Both the position numbers and the translations under genes were made by a program. From Leptospira chreensis (GTDB taxonomy: Bacteria; Spirochaetota; Leptospiria; Leptospirales; Leptospiraceae), in NCBI RefSeq assembly GCF_016919165.1, contig NZ_JAFFPS010000042.1, positions 1 to 27,764 on the forward strand: a stretch of 27,764 nucleotides of DNA, given 5' to 3'. Below the pieces are notes generated by a model. It was not told the DNA's origin. It saw only the letters and a program-made list of their open reading frames with translations, and searched no databases. Shown one piece after another: positions 8,743-16,729 of the stretch (the stretch's first letter is position 1; each line of letters begins with the position of its first letter).

Positions 8743-9556
8743 TGTCCTGAGAAAGGATCTCTCCCGTTTTTATATGCTTCATATCAAAGAGAGTGGTTCC
8801 TGTGGAATGATTGTCCGTATTTTTGGGGCCTCTATGATTTCGGATCGCCTCTCCCAAAACCAGACGAATCTCCAGACTAAAGCGTGAGAACCCTTGGTTG
8901 TTTTCTTCAGTTCCATGTAAGTGGTGAGAAGAAAATAAAAAGTAATCCCCAAAATCTCCCGAAACAGAAAATCGGTGGGGATCATTCGGGAAGGCATCTG
9001 GTTTAGGAAAAACCTTTTCCGCCAAACGGGAATGAGTTGATGCTTGGAATCCACCCGTTTCCATCCAATGCGAATAATCAAAGAGATGGGAATTGTTCGA
9101 AATGGGTGTGGAAAAATAAGATGGATAAATCGCAAACCCCGCCCCCGGTTTGACAAGAGTGATCGGGATCCAAAGGTTGATTTGGTTTTCAGGATTGGCA
9201 TACCAAGGATCTCGATGGATGTATAAAACAGACTCGGAACCAGAGGCCATATGAAACCCCGCCGGTACACAACGAAGTCTAAATAAATCCACATACAGAT
9301 CATCCGGATCCATATCAAAAGATTCGAACAACGGAAAAAGATAGAGTTTTAAAGACTGGTCTTCATAAATCCTGGTTCGGATTTGTTTCATTCGTCGCGT
9401 AAGTTCGAAGTACGAAATTTGGGAACTGACAACGACAGGATCCCCTTCCGAGAACTCTTCGTTTATGTATTGTTTGATGGTATTTAAAAAAGAGAAGGAT
9501 GGATTTGGGAATCTACCAGAGAAGGTTTCTCCGGCAAACAACGATTCAAGTAACAT
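8705..9556 (-). CDS. PhyH-like Fe(II)/2-oxoglutarate dioxygenase family protein
   Basis: A 283-residue protein with the double-stranded beta-helix metal facial triad. YIHRDPWY supplies His114 and Asp116 (HxD), and SSHHLHGTEENN supplies the distal His214. The following NQGFSRFSLEIR gives an Arg (R225) in the place where phytanoyl-CoA-hydroxylase relatives bind 2-oxoglutarate. Substrate unknown. An in-frame TTG at 9595 would extend the protein by 13 residues. I choose the ATG at 9556, which overlaps the stop of the upstream 87-aa gene by 11 nt. It is the third gene of a compact minus-strand group after the methyltransferase and the small protein. Its 3' end overlaps the convergent nadR by 38 bp. 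Confidence 0.8.
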   Translation of the reverse strand: MLLESLFAGETFSGRFPNPSFSFLNTIKQYINEEFSEGDPVVVSSQISYFELTRRMKQIRTRIYEDQSLKLYLFPLFESFDMDPDDLYVDLFRLRCVPAGFHMASGSESVLYIHRDPWYANPENQINLWIPITLVKPGAGFAIYPSYFSTPISNNSHLFDYSHWMETGGFQASTHSRLAEKVFPKPDAFPNDPHRFSVSGDFGDYFLFSSHHLHGTEENNQGFSRFSLEIRLVLGEAIRNHRGPKNTDNHSTGTTLFDMKHIKTGEILSQDIIQNYVKSSALL

Positions 9557-9809
9557 TGTCCTTGGTTTGTTTCTCGATCTCTGCTTTGAGTTCAATGATA
9601 CTCATATACAAATTTGCAAATGTTGTAAGTTGGTTCATGGCATCCTGGAGGCCTGCCTTAAATAAAAGTCCGTTGTCCATATGTTCCCGAAAGATGGTAA
9701 GCGGGTTTTCCGCCTCCATACTCTCGACTGTTTTTTGGTAAGATTCCATAAGTTCCCTTTTATCGATAAGAGACTCTGGAACCTTCCAACCATTGGACAA
9801 CCGACTCAT
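9546..9809 (-). CDS. Small helical hypothetical protein
   Basis: An 87-residue, probably all-helical protein that I cannot assign. It is charged and Met-rich in the middle (EHMDNGLLFKAGLQDAMNQL), and the C terminus resembles an amphipathic helix (IIELKAEIEKQTK). It has no signal peptide. It lies 6 nt downstream of the membrane methyltransferase gene, and its stop overlaps the start of the dioxygenase gene by 11 nt. The tight packing of this minus-strand trio supports it as a real gene rather than a chance frame. Confidence 0.75.
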   Translation of the reverse strand: MSRLSNGWKVPESLIDKRELMESYQKTVESMEAENPLTIFREHMDNGLLFKAGLQDAMNQLTTFANLYMSIIELKAEIEKQTKDNVT

Positions 9810-9815
9810 AAAAAA

Positions 9816-10577
9816 CTATCTACCTTCGACTTCTAGAAGTTTGGTGGCCTTTACAAGAATACGAGTGACAACATAAAAAACGACACCAAATCCCAAAAAC
9901 CAAGTATGGAAAGGTTTCCAAATTCCAGTGATGTCTGTCGCACGGAGTGCTGGTTCTTGGTAGTAAACTTGGATCAAATCAAAAATAGTAAATATGACTA
10001 TAATTCCAAATAAACTTGGGTATTCTCGTTTCCAAATATTTCGGAAGGAAAAACCTAAATTAGGTTTTTTATATCCAGAAAGTCTAGGAATGAAAGCAGG
10101 AGTTTTGTCCGCCCACTCCAAATACCCTTTTGCAAATTTGCCACGAAGGAAGTATTCTTCAGCGAATATAATTCTTTCGTAATATAGATAAAAGAACATG
10201 ATGTAAACGAGTGCAAAAGCAAAATCCCGAAGGATAAACACGGGCCCAAGATACATCAGAAAATTCCCTACATAAAGTGGGTGTCTCACCAAAGAGTAAA
10301 TTCCTGATTGGTTTACCACATCAGCAACTTGTTGTTTTGTGTTTCTGCCGGAAGTGTTTTTGGGAGTATATCCAATCGTAAAACATCTAACAAAAAGTCC
10401 CGCAAAACTTACAAGAAATGCACCACCAAGCCAATATAAATTGGAGTTATAGTTACCTTGAAAATAAGGAACATACGGTAGATACAGTAAGGAAAGGAAC
10501 AAAATAACTCCTGGAATGTAGGAGCGCCATCGGAAGAGAAAATTGCCTTGTTGGTTGAGTTCTTCTATAAGTGCCAT
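9816..10577 (-). CDS. ICMT/PEMT-type integral membrane methyltransferase
   Basis: A 253-residue multi-pass membrane protein. The segment GIYSLVRHPLYVGNFLMYLG (about residues 82-101) is the hallmark of the isoprenylcysteine carboxyl methyltransferase and phospholipid methyltransferase families; the RHP at 88-90 is near the S-adenosylmethionine site. After it come paired acidic residues in an ERIIFAEEYF stretch and the conserved KGYLEWADKTPAFIP end motif. About five or six hydrophobic segments are visible, including an extra pair at the C terminus (about residues 190-245). Bacterial members methylate lipids, small molecules or isoprenoid compounds; the substrate here is not evident. It heads the minus-strand trio and is divergent from the acyltransferase gene, with 47 bp between the starts. 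Confidence 0.85.
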   Translation of the reverse strand: MALIEELNQQGNFLFRWRSYIPGVILFLSLLYLPYVPYFQGNYNSNLYWLGGAFLVSFAGLFVRCFTIGYTPKNTSGRNTKQQVADVVNQSGIYSLVRHPLYVGNFLMYLGPVFILRDFAFALVYIMFFYLYYERIIFAEEYFLRGKFAKGYLEWADKTPAFIPRLSGYKKPNLGFSFRNIWKREYPSLFGIIVIFTIFDLIQVYYQEPALRATDITGIWKPFHTWFLGFGVVFYVVTRILVKATKLLEVEGR

Positions 10578-10624
10578 GTGAATTCGTACTTGCTTCCTTT
10601 GATTAATCTGTCAGCTTTCGTCCT

Positions 10625-11881
10625 ATGTCAATCAAATCCTTTATCCCTGCAAAGTTCAATCTCCCTGCTTTATGGTTCACGGATCTGACTCTACCCGTTC
10701 TCAATAAAATGCTCCACAACCTCGAATCCATCGAGATCTCAAGTTCCGACCAAAAGACATTAAAATCCTTTCAAAAAGAACGACTGCTCTATATCTCCAA
10801 TCACCCGACAACCAAAGAACCAGGAGTGGCCTACCATTCGGCAAACATTATGGGTTCAAGGTTTCATTATATGGCCGCAAGAGAGGTATTCGAATGGGCC
10901 TATGGATTTGTGGGTGACTTCATCCAATCCATCGGGGCCTATTCAGTGTTAGCTGGAGCACCAGACCGCGAGTCTCTCAAAGCCTCAAGAGAAATACTTG
11001 CATCAAGTGGGGGAAAACTCGCCCTATTCCCAGAAGGGGAACCCACAAGTGGCATGAATGATACCCTTCTCCCTTTCCAACCTGGGGTGGCACAACTGGG
11101 ATTTTGGGGGCTGGAAGATGCTCTCAAAAAAGACCCCGAAGCAAAGATATGGATTTTACCCACCTTCGTTAAGTACAGAATGACCGGGTCTATCGATTCC
11201 ATGCAAAAAGACATCGACCAAACGATCTCCAAGATGGAACAGAAGTTAGGAATCGAAAAAACAGGAAAAGATATCGTTCATCGATTTTTATCTGTAGGAA
11301 AACGCATGATCGAAAGAGAAGAAAAAGAGTATGGAGTTCCTGTCGAAGAAGGTAGGGCCGACGACTTTGATTACCGTTTAGGACGAATGCGTCATGCCAT
11401 GCTCGACAATATTGCAAGAAAAGCTACCATTCCTAAATGGGATGCAGACGCCAATGCCATCGAAAAATTAAGACGGATCTTAAGTGTTCTCGAAATGGTA
11501 TCTGTTGGGATGCCCGATCCAAACGGCGAACTACCAAGCCTAGAGATGGCAACTTGGGCAAGAAAGGCTGCGACAAAAGCTTATGACTTTATTACTATTC
11601 AAACTGCTTATATCAAAGAACTCCCCAGTGCCGAACGTTTGTATGAGTTTTTATATCGTTACGAAAATGAACTTTTTGGGGAATTTAGCCCCAGACCTCA
11701 CAGAGCGGTTGTTAGATTCGGAACGCCATTCACGATCAATGAGTATTTAAGTTCTTATAAAGAAGACAAAAAGAAAACGCTAGATTCCATTACAGATCGT
11801 CTAAGGAAAGAGTTACAAACAATGCTTGTGGAAGAAAAATCCAAATCCAATCCTTTGTTTCCGAGCCAATATATTTTTTAA
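10625..11881 (+). CDS. PlsC-like (1-acylglycerol-3-phosphate acyltransferase superfamily) protein
   Basis: A 418-residue protein of the lysophosphatidate acyltransferase superfamily. Motif I reads SNHPTTKEPG with the catalytic His60, but the residue four positions on is Glu65 instead of the usual Asp (NHxxxxD). Motif III reads FPEGEPTSG (135-143), matching the FPEGxxS acceptor-binding motif. A hydrophobic N terminus but no clear signal peptide; likely a peripheral inner-membrane enzyme. It is longer than typical PlsC (about 240 residues) because of a C-terminal helical extension. The stop codon shares its final A with the ATG of the next gene (TAATG), so the two are coupled. Whether it acylates lysophosphatidate or another acceptor is unknown. 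Confidence 0.85.
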   Translation: MSIKSFIPAKFNLPALWFTDLTLPVLNKMLHNLESIEISSSDQKTLKSFQKERLLYISNHPTTKEPGVAYHSANIMGSRFHYMAAREVFEWAYGFVGDFIQSIGAYSVLAGAPDRESLKASREILASSGGKLALFPEGEPTSGMNDTLLPFQPGVAQLGFWGLEDALKKDPEAKIWILPTFVKYRMTGSIDSMQKDIDQTISKMEQKLGIEKTGKDIVHRFLSVGKRMIEREEKEYGVPVEEGRADDFDYRLGRMRHAMLDNIARKATIPKWDADANAIEKLRRILSVLEMVSVGMPDPNGELPSLEMATWARKAATKAYDFITIQTAYIKELPSAERLYEFLYRYENELFGEFSPRPHRAVVRFGTPFTINEYLSSYKEDKKKTLDSITDRLRKELQTMLVEEKSKSNPLFPSQYIF

Positions 11882-12528
11882 TGGAACCATTCAGTCTAGA
11901 ACAAGTTAAGGATTGGGTCGACCATTCCAAACCCATAGAAATGACAACCTATGGGGCATCCAAAGTATTGGATGAGAACTTGGTCAAATTGTTAGACTCA
12001 CTGACAGAAAAATACGGAATCCCAGACCTATCCGCCATTCTTTTCACGATCGTCAAAGACTTAATCCTCAACGGTTTTAAAGCCAATTTCAAAAGACTAT
12101 TCTTTCAAGAGAACCAACTCGACATCCAGTCTCCCGCCGACTATGAATTAGGTGTTAGGATGTATAAAAGCCTGATCCTTTCTGGGCGTGGAAACACATT
12201 TGAACCCTTGGCTCGTGAAAAAAATCTCTATGTTCATCTCAAAATCGAACATAACGAAACCCAAATTAAATTTGATGTCAGAAACAATACAACCCTAGTG
12301 CGAGGAGAGATGCAAAAGATTCGAAATTCTCTATTACATGCACAGAACTACAACGACATCATGGAATACTATATCGAGAGAGGAGACAATTCCGAAGGAG
12401 AAGGGATTGGGATTGCCCTCTGTGTCATCTTACTCAAAGGGGAAGGCCTTCCCACAGACCAATTTCGGATCTACCATGAGGATGGAGAAACCATTGCCCA
12501 ACTCACAATCCCACTGAAGAAAGGCTAG
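11881..12528 (+). CDS. Stand-alone GHKL (histidine-kinase-like) ATPase domain protein
   Basis: A 215-residue protein resembling the ATP-binding domain of histidine kinases without a phosphoacceptor or sensor region. The N box appears as KDLILNGFKAN (residues 59-69, N64 being the likely Mg-coordinating Asn). The glycine-rich G2 box appears as EGEGIGIAL (152-160). The usual DxGxG G1 box is not obvious; DVRNNTTL (about 132-139) occupies that place. It could be an anti-sigma-type kinase, a partner kinase or a non-kinase ATPase. It starts within the stop codon of the acyltransferase gene, suggesting that the two products are needed together. Family call moderate, function unknown. Confidence 0.75.
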   Translation: MEPFSLEQVKDWVDHSKPIEMTTYGASKVLDENLVKLLDSLTEKYGIPDLSAILFTIVKDLILNGFKANFKRLFFQENQLDIQSPADYELGVRMYKSLILSGRGNTFEPLAREKNLYVHLKIEHNETQIKFDVRNNTTLVRGEMQKIRNSLLHAQNYNDIMEYYIERGDNSEGEGIGIALCVILLKGEGLPTDQFRIYHEDGETIAQLTIPLKKG

Positions 12529-12559
12529 CCCAAAGAAACACATCCCACATTTTGGATTT

Positions 12560-13195
12560 ATGGGTTCTGCTACTGTCCTTTCAAATGATTCCATTCCTAA
12601 AGTTCTCTCCGACATCGTTGCCAACGAAACAAACCATGCTCTTTGGTTGAATACACTTTCTCTTTTAGAACACCTGGGTTCGAGAAAAATCCTTCTCACC
12701 CAATCCAGTGAAGAAACATCGGAGATGATTTTAAAACATGCCACCGAAGAAGCAAGGCATGCCCTCTTCTTTAAAAAAGCAGCCCGAACCATAAAACCCA
12801 GTTTCCAATCGGGATACCAAAACTCCGCACTGGTTAGGGGAACGGCGGCAAGAATTTATTTCGCAAAACTAGACACCCTTGTCCGTCGTAGCCTACGCAA
12901 AGTTTTTACGGACGAAAAACAATTCACCTACCTTGCTTATTTGTACACCACAACAGTGATTGAAAAACGGGCCATGGTCGTCTATGCAGCGTACGACGAA
13001 ATTTTGGACAAAACCGGTTCTCCCATCCGCCTAACCAACCTGATTTTAGAAGAGGAAGGCCACCTTTCCGAGATGAGTTCCGAAATGTTCCGCCTCGACC
13101 CGGAAGCCACGGAACGATTGGCGAATTTAGAGGCAGAAGAAGCGAAGATTTTTACCCGATTTTGGCTCCAAATCCGTGAATTCTCACTGAATTAA
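12560..13195 (+). CDS. Ferritin-like diiron protein
   Basis: A 211-residue four-helix-bundle protein with a complete set of carboxylate and His ligands for a diiron site: E23 in NETNHALW, E64 and H67 in EEARH, E135 in IEKRA, and E165 and H168 in EEEGH. This E..ExxH..E..ExxH arrangement is the signature of the ferritin-like superfamily (MiaE, AurF and aldehyde-oxygenase type proteins as well as ferritins). No signal peptide. Likely an oxidase, hydroxylase or iron-handling protein; the substrate cannot be inferred. It lies 31 nt after the GHKL ATPase gene and ends just before a hairpin terminator, so it closes this transcription unit. Confidence 0.85.
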   Translation: MGSATVLSNDSIPKVLSDIVANETNHALWLNTLSLLEHLGSRKILLTQSSEETSEMILKHATEEARHALFFKKAARTIKPSFQSGYQNSALVRGTAARIYFAKLDTLVRRSLRKVFTDEKQFTYLAYLYTTTVIEKRAMVVYAAYDEILDKTGSPIRLTNLILEEEGHLSEMSSEMFRLDPEATERLANLEAEEAKIFTRFWLQIREFSLN

Positions 13196-13198
13196 AAA

Positions 13199-13232
13199 AG
13201 GCTTGCGGAAAAAATCCGAGCCTGGTTTTCTT
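13199..13232 (+). terminator. Rho-independent terminator after the diiron protein gene
   Basis: A G/C-rich hairpin: AGGCT pairs with AGCCT and CGGA with TCCG around an A-rich loop, with a 2-nt TG bulge on the left arm. It is followed by GGTTTTCTTC, a short T-rich tail. It starts 3 bp after the TAA at 13193-13195. The A-run upstream gives it weak bidirectional symmetry. Confidence 0.65.
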
Positions 13233-13278
13233 CAACCATCTTCATGCGACATAATACTATTATTGGATCTTTGAGAAA

Positions 13279-16200
13279 ATGGGATTAGAAGTCTTTTTAT
13301 TGCCTTTTTTGGCCAGTGTTGCCGTGACTATTGGGCTTCGTCGTTTGGACAAGTCCAACACCAAACTGTCCCAACTCAAACGTTATGCGTCCAAATTGAC
13401 GGACGAAATCCAAGGTGTCGCCCTCCAAAAGATCCAACTCGTGAAAGATGCCGGCATTGACCTCGACATCCTTGTCAAACAATCCCGCAAAGTTGCTGAA
13501 GACATCCAGCATTTGAGTTCCGAGTCCCGCGACCTATTCGAAAAAATCCGTGCGAGTAAAGACTACCTTTCTTCTCTATCGGGAGAGATGGAACAAATCC
13601 AAGATTTGAGTAACCAAGTCCGTCGTGAAAAACAATACATGGAAGAAGGACTCTCTCAAATCAATACCCACAAACGAGAGTTACGTGAAGTTTCCGAAGA
13701 TATGGAATCCCTTCACAACGAATCTATTTCTATGTTGGATTCTTTTCAAAATAAACTCAACCTTCGTAGTGATGAGATTTTACAATCTGTTGCACAGAAG
13801 ATGGTGGAACTCGAAAGCCTACTCGAAACCAAATCCGATTACCTAGATAACTCACTTTCTAAGATTGCTGAGACGGCCCGCGAAAAACTTTTATCCCATG
13901 CAGATGTCATGGTGAACGAAACAGCAGGTCGCCTAGACCATGCCCGTAAAGAAATGGATCTACTCCTTGATTCCATGAAAAATGCCCAAGGGGATTTGGA
14001 TGTTCGCCTAACAAAGTTCGAAGATACATCCTCCCTACTTTCTGATAAAGTCGATAAGTTTGATGAAAGGTTGGAAGAAAAATACCAACGTGCTTCAGGG
14101 AAACTAGAAGAGAAAGTAAACTTACTCGATAAAAAAATCCAAGAACGTTTTGATTCTATCTTTGACCAAGTCACTCATACCAAAGATTCCTTTATGAAGG
14201 GACTTTCTCAAGAGACTGATGCCATCAAAAGGGAAATTGAAGACCTATCTCTCGAAACACTTTCCAAACGAGATGACATCATCAATGAAACGAGAAGGCA
14301 AGCAGATGGAATCAACCAAACCATCATCCAATTCCAAGAAAAATATTTGGAAGCAGAAAACAAACTCCTTCGCCAAGCGGACATCCGCAAACAAGAACTC
14401 ATTCGTGAAATCGAAGCTTTCTCTGAAGAATTCCACCGCATTTCGGAAGATCTAAAAGAAGAAGCAAGTTCTTTGAAAAAAAGTGCTCTCCAAGAATTAA
14501 AAGACTTCGATCGCGAGTTGGATACAGTTCGCTCTAATCAAGAAACAGTCATCAAAACCTCTCTCTTTGAACTTCGCAAAGAACTCGAAGAAAGAATGAA
14601 TTCTGATTTCAAACTCCAAAAAACAGAGATGGAATCAGATCTAGAAACAGTGCAGTCGCAGGTTAAATACTTAAGTGAATCCATCACGGCTCAAACCAAA
14701 GACGTAGATGATTACGTAGAAGAGTTAAAATCGGCTCTACGTGAATCGGCACATGAAATCTTAGAAACAGCAGAAGAAAAAGCCAAAGAATCCGAAGAAA
14801 TTGTTACCGAAAAGATTCGTATCGCCAATGCCAGCTTGGAACAGTTTGTCAGCAAATGGGAAGACGAACTGGAAAAGATGCGTGGGGACCAAAACTATAG
14901 CATCGAAAGACTCCAAGACCGACTCAAAGAAATTCATGTGGAAGGGGCTGACCTACTCGGAGAATTCCAAAACCAATTCCAAAAAGCAAAATCCAATTTG
15001 GAAATTGTAGCCGAGTCCAAAACCAAGGAAAGTATTTCTCGTTTGGAAGACGAAGCGAAACTGGCTCGTAGTGAAGTGGACCGAATTCTCAAACACTTAG
15101 AAGAATCGGGAGAGTCTTTCTTCAATTTACAAGAAGAGAAAATGGACAGACTCAATGAAACCATTGATTCCAAAATCTCTCACCAATTGACAAAACTTTT
15201 GGACAAAGGAAATATCCAACTCGGTCAACTCGAAGAAAAAATCACAAACCACCTAAGCAGCGTCAAACGCAATTTAGACGAAAGTATTAAACGTTCCAAA
15301 GACGAATCCAAAAAACAAATTGAAACTTACCAAAGGGATTACGAAAAGTCTTTCAAAGAAATTGCAAAAGAAAGCCAAGAATTCTTAAAAGAAAGTTTGG
15401 ATCGTTTCCAAGATTTAAAACTCGAAATTAGAGACGGTTTAGAAGACCTGAACGATACCAAAGAAGAAACTCTCTCTAGTTTCCAATCCGAAATGGGAAC
15501 ACTGAAAGATGAGATTTTAACTCTTTCCAGTGAACTCGAAACAGTAAAAGAACATTCTGATTTATTTGCATCCGCCAAACAGATCGCAGACGAGTCAAAC
15601 CGTGCCGTAGAAGAAATCTCGGAAGCCCTTAGAGCTCTAGAAAAAGGCCGACCGGACATTGACCTTTACCAATCTGCTATTTCTGAATTTTCGGAACTTA
15701 GAAAAGAAATCGCAAGTGAACTCGAGAATCTAAAAGAAGCACAGTTCCAATCAGAAGATATCGACAAACAAGTACAAATCCTTGCATCGAACCTGGTCCA
15801 TGTTTCCGAAACGATGGAAGGTTTTGAACAAAGCCTAGCAGAGATTGGTTCTATCGAAACCCGAGTGACCAAACTCACCACCGAACAATCGAAAATTGAA
15901 TCCTTCCTTTCTTCCTTACAAGAATCACAAGATTCGGTTTTCCATTTGGTAGAAAACTTAGAAGGCCAAAAACACAATGCACGGGAACTCCAAGCCCGCC
16001 TCGACATCCTCGACCGCGAAATCGAAGTGGTGGAAGCTCGGGAAAAAGAACTCACAGAAACCATTCGCCAAGCAGAAAACCGCACATCCTTCCTTGTGGA
16101 ACGAGAAGCACAGATTGATTCTGTAGAACGCAAATTTGACAAAATTGAAGAGCTGCTAGGTGACCTCTCTGACCGCCACCGCCAAATCCTCACACTCCAA

Positions 16201-16509
16201 AAACGATTGGAAGACCTGAAGGAATCCTCAAGAGAAACCAAGGACGATTTAGAATCACTCTTAGGAGAGGCAGACGAAACCTTCGAAAAACTCTCCGAAT
16301 TCCTGGATATTGTTCAGGGAGCCATGCAAAGCCCGGTCCCAGCAGGGAAATCTGACCGAAAAGTTTCGGGAAATCCCCTTGTCGAGAGAAAAAGAGCCAC
16401 CATCCAGAGCCTCCACGACAACTACCAGTGGTCTTCTGAGGCAATCAGCGAAAAATTAAATATTGAAAAATCCCTCGTAGATAGCATCCTCGGAGTTAGA
16501 AAGAAATAA
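13279..16509 (+). CDS. SpiroCoCo-type giant coiled-coil protein
   Basis: A 1076-residue protein that is almost entirely heptad-rich Glu/Lys/Leu coiled coil. The N terminus has one hydrophobic segment (residues 4-20, FLLPFLASVAVTIGL) followed by RRLDK, so it is probably anchored in the inner membrane with the coil inside the cell. The last about 40 residues (1035-1076) leave the coiled-coil pattern and form a small helix-turn-helix-like module (WSSEAISEKLNIEKSLVDSI), as seen at the C terminus of other spirochaete proteins of this type. This matches what is called the SpiroCoCo family in spirochaetes; its role is unknown, with structural or cytoskeletal functions plausible. Its stop is 13 nt before the histone gene, so the two are likely cotranscribed. 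Confidence 0.87.
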   Translation: MGLEVFLLPFLASVAVTIGLRRLDKSNTKLSQLKRYASKLTDEIQGVALQKIQLVKDAGIDLDILVKQSRKVAEDIQHLSSESRDLFEKIRASKDYLSSLSGEMEQIQDLSNQVRREKQYMEEGLSQINTHKRELREVSEDMESLHNESISMLDSFQNKLNLRSDEILQSVAQKMVELESLLETKSDYLDNSLSKIAETAREKLLSHADVMVNETAGRLDHARKEMDLLLDSMKNAQGDLDVRLTKFEDTSSLLSDKVDKFDERLEEKYQRASGKLEEKVNLLDKKIQERFDSIFDQVTHTKDSFMKGLSQETDAIKREIEDLSLETLSKRDDIINETRRQADGINQTIIQFQEKYLEAENKLLRQADIRKQELIREIEAFSEEFHRISEDLKEEASSLKKSALQELKDFDRELDTVRSNQETVIKTSLFELRKELEERMNSDFKLQKTEMESDLETVQSQVKYLSESITAQTKDVDDYVEELKSALRESAHEILETAEEKAKESEEIVTEKIRIANASLEQFVSKWEDELEKMRGDQNYSIERLQDRLKEIHVEGADLLGEFQNQFQKAKSNLEIVAESKTKESISRLEDEAKLARSEVDRILKHLEESGESFFNLQEEKMDRLNETIDSKISHQLTKLLDKGNIQLGQLEEKITNHLSSVKRNLDESIKRSKDESKKQIETYQRDYEKSFKEIAKESQEFLKESLDRFQDLKLEIRDGLEDLNDTKEETLSSFQSEMGTLKDEILTLSSELETVKEHSDLFASAKQIADESNRAVEEISEALRALEKGRPDIDLYQSAISEFSELRKEIASELENLKEAQFQSEDIDKQVQILASNLVHVSETMEGFEQSLAEIGSIETRVTKLTTEQSKIESFLSSLQESQDSVFHLVENLEGQKHNARELQARLDILDREIEVVEAREKELTETIRQAENRTSFLVEREAQIDSVERKFDKIEELLGDLSDRHRQILTLQKRLEDLKESSRETKDDLESLLGEADETFEKLSEFLDIVQGAMQSPVPAGKSDRKVSGNPLVERKRATIQSLHDNYQWSSEAISEKLNIEKSLVDSILGVRKK

Positions 16510-16522
16510 AACCGAGGTATCC

Positions 16523-16726
16523 ATGTCCGAAGAACAAACAGAAACAACGTCGAAGGAATCCCTAATTGTCACTTCTAAAGTGAAAGCATATATCAAAAGT
16601 AAGGGATTTATGACTTCTGGAGACGCAATCGAGGGAATCAACGAAGAAATCTACCGTCTCCTCGACAAAGCTTTGGAAAGAACCTCTGCGAATAAAAGAA
16701 CAACGGTTCGGTCTACAGATTTCTAA
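16523..16726 (+). CDS. Bacterial histone (short-alpha3 histone-fold DNA-binding protein)
   Basis: A 67-residue protein that reads as a histone fold. Helix 1 is VTSKVKAYIKSKG (about 16-28), a TSGD turn follows, the long helix 2 is AIEGINEEIYRLLDKALERTSANK (about 35-58), then the loop RTTV and a stub helix 3, RSTDF. The ANKRxTVRxxDF ending is typical of histone loop 2 and helix 3, and helix 3 stops almost immediately. This is the pattern of the short bacterial histones (DUF1931-like) described in Bdellovibrio and Leptospira, which dimerise and bind DNA in a non-nucleosomal way. The N-terminal 13 residues are an acidic/polar tail. The start at 16523 has a GAGG site at 16514-16517. It sits between the SpiroCoCo gene and map. 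DNA binding is inferred from the fold. Confidence 0.85.
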   Translation: MSEEQTETTSKESLIVTSKVKAYIKSKGFMTSGDAIEGINEEIYRLLDKALERTSANKRTTVRSTDF

Positions 16727-16729
16727 TCC

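Noticed and set aside
8779..9318. Minus-strand open frame of 179 codons overlapping the dioxygenase gene
   Set aside because: It is another frame of the same strand as a clear dioxygenase with catalytic motifs; the product is Ile/Arg/Pro-rich without family features.
15666..16241. Long minus-strand open frame (191 codons) inside the coiled-coil gene
   Set aside because: Its product is Ser/Arg/Trp-rich with no domain, the typical antisense shadow of a Glu/Lys/Leu-rich coiled coil; no ribosome-binding site.
13279..16509. Reading the large coiled-coil protein as an SMC/condensin or methyl-accepting chemotaxis protein
   Set aside because: No Walker A/B ATPase heads and no conserved signalling hairpin of chemotaxis receptors are visible; only coiled coil with an N-terminal anchor and a C-terminal helix-turn-helix-like tail.
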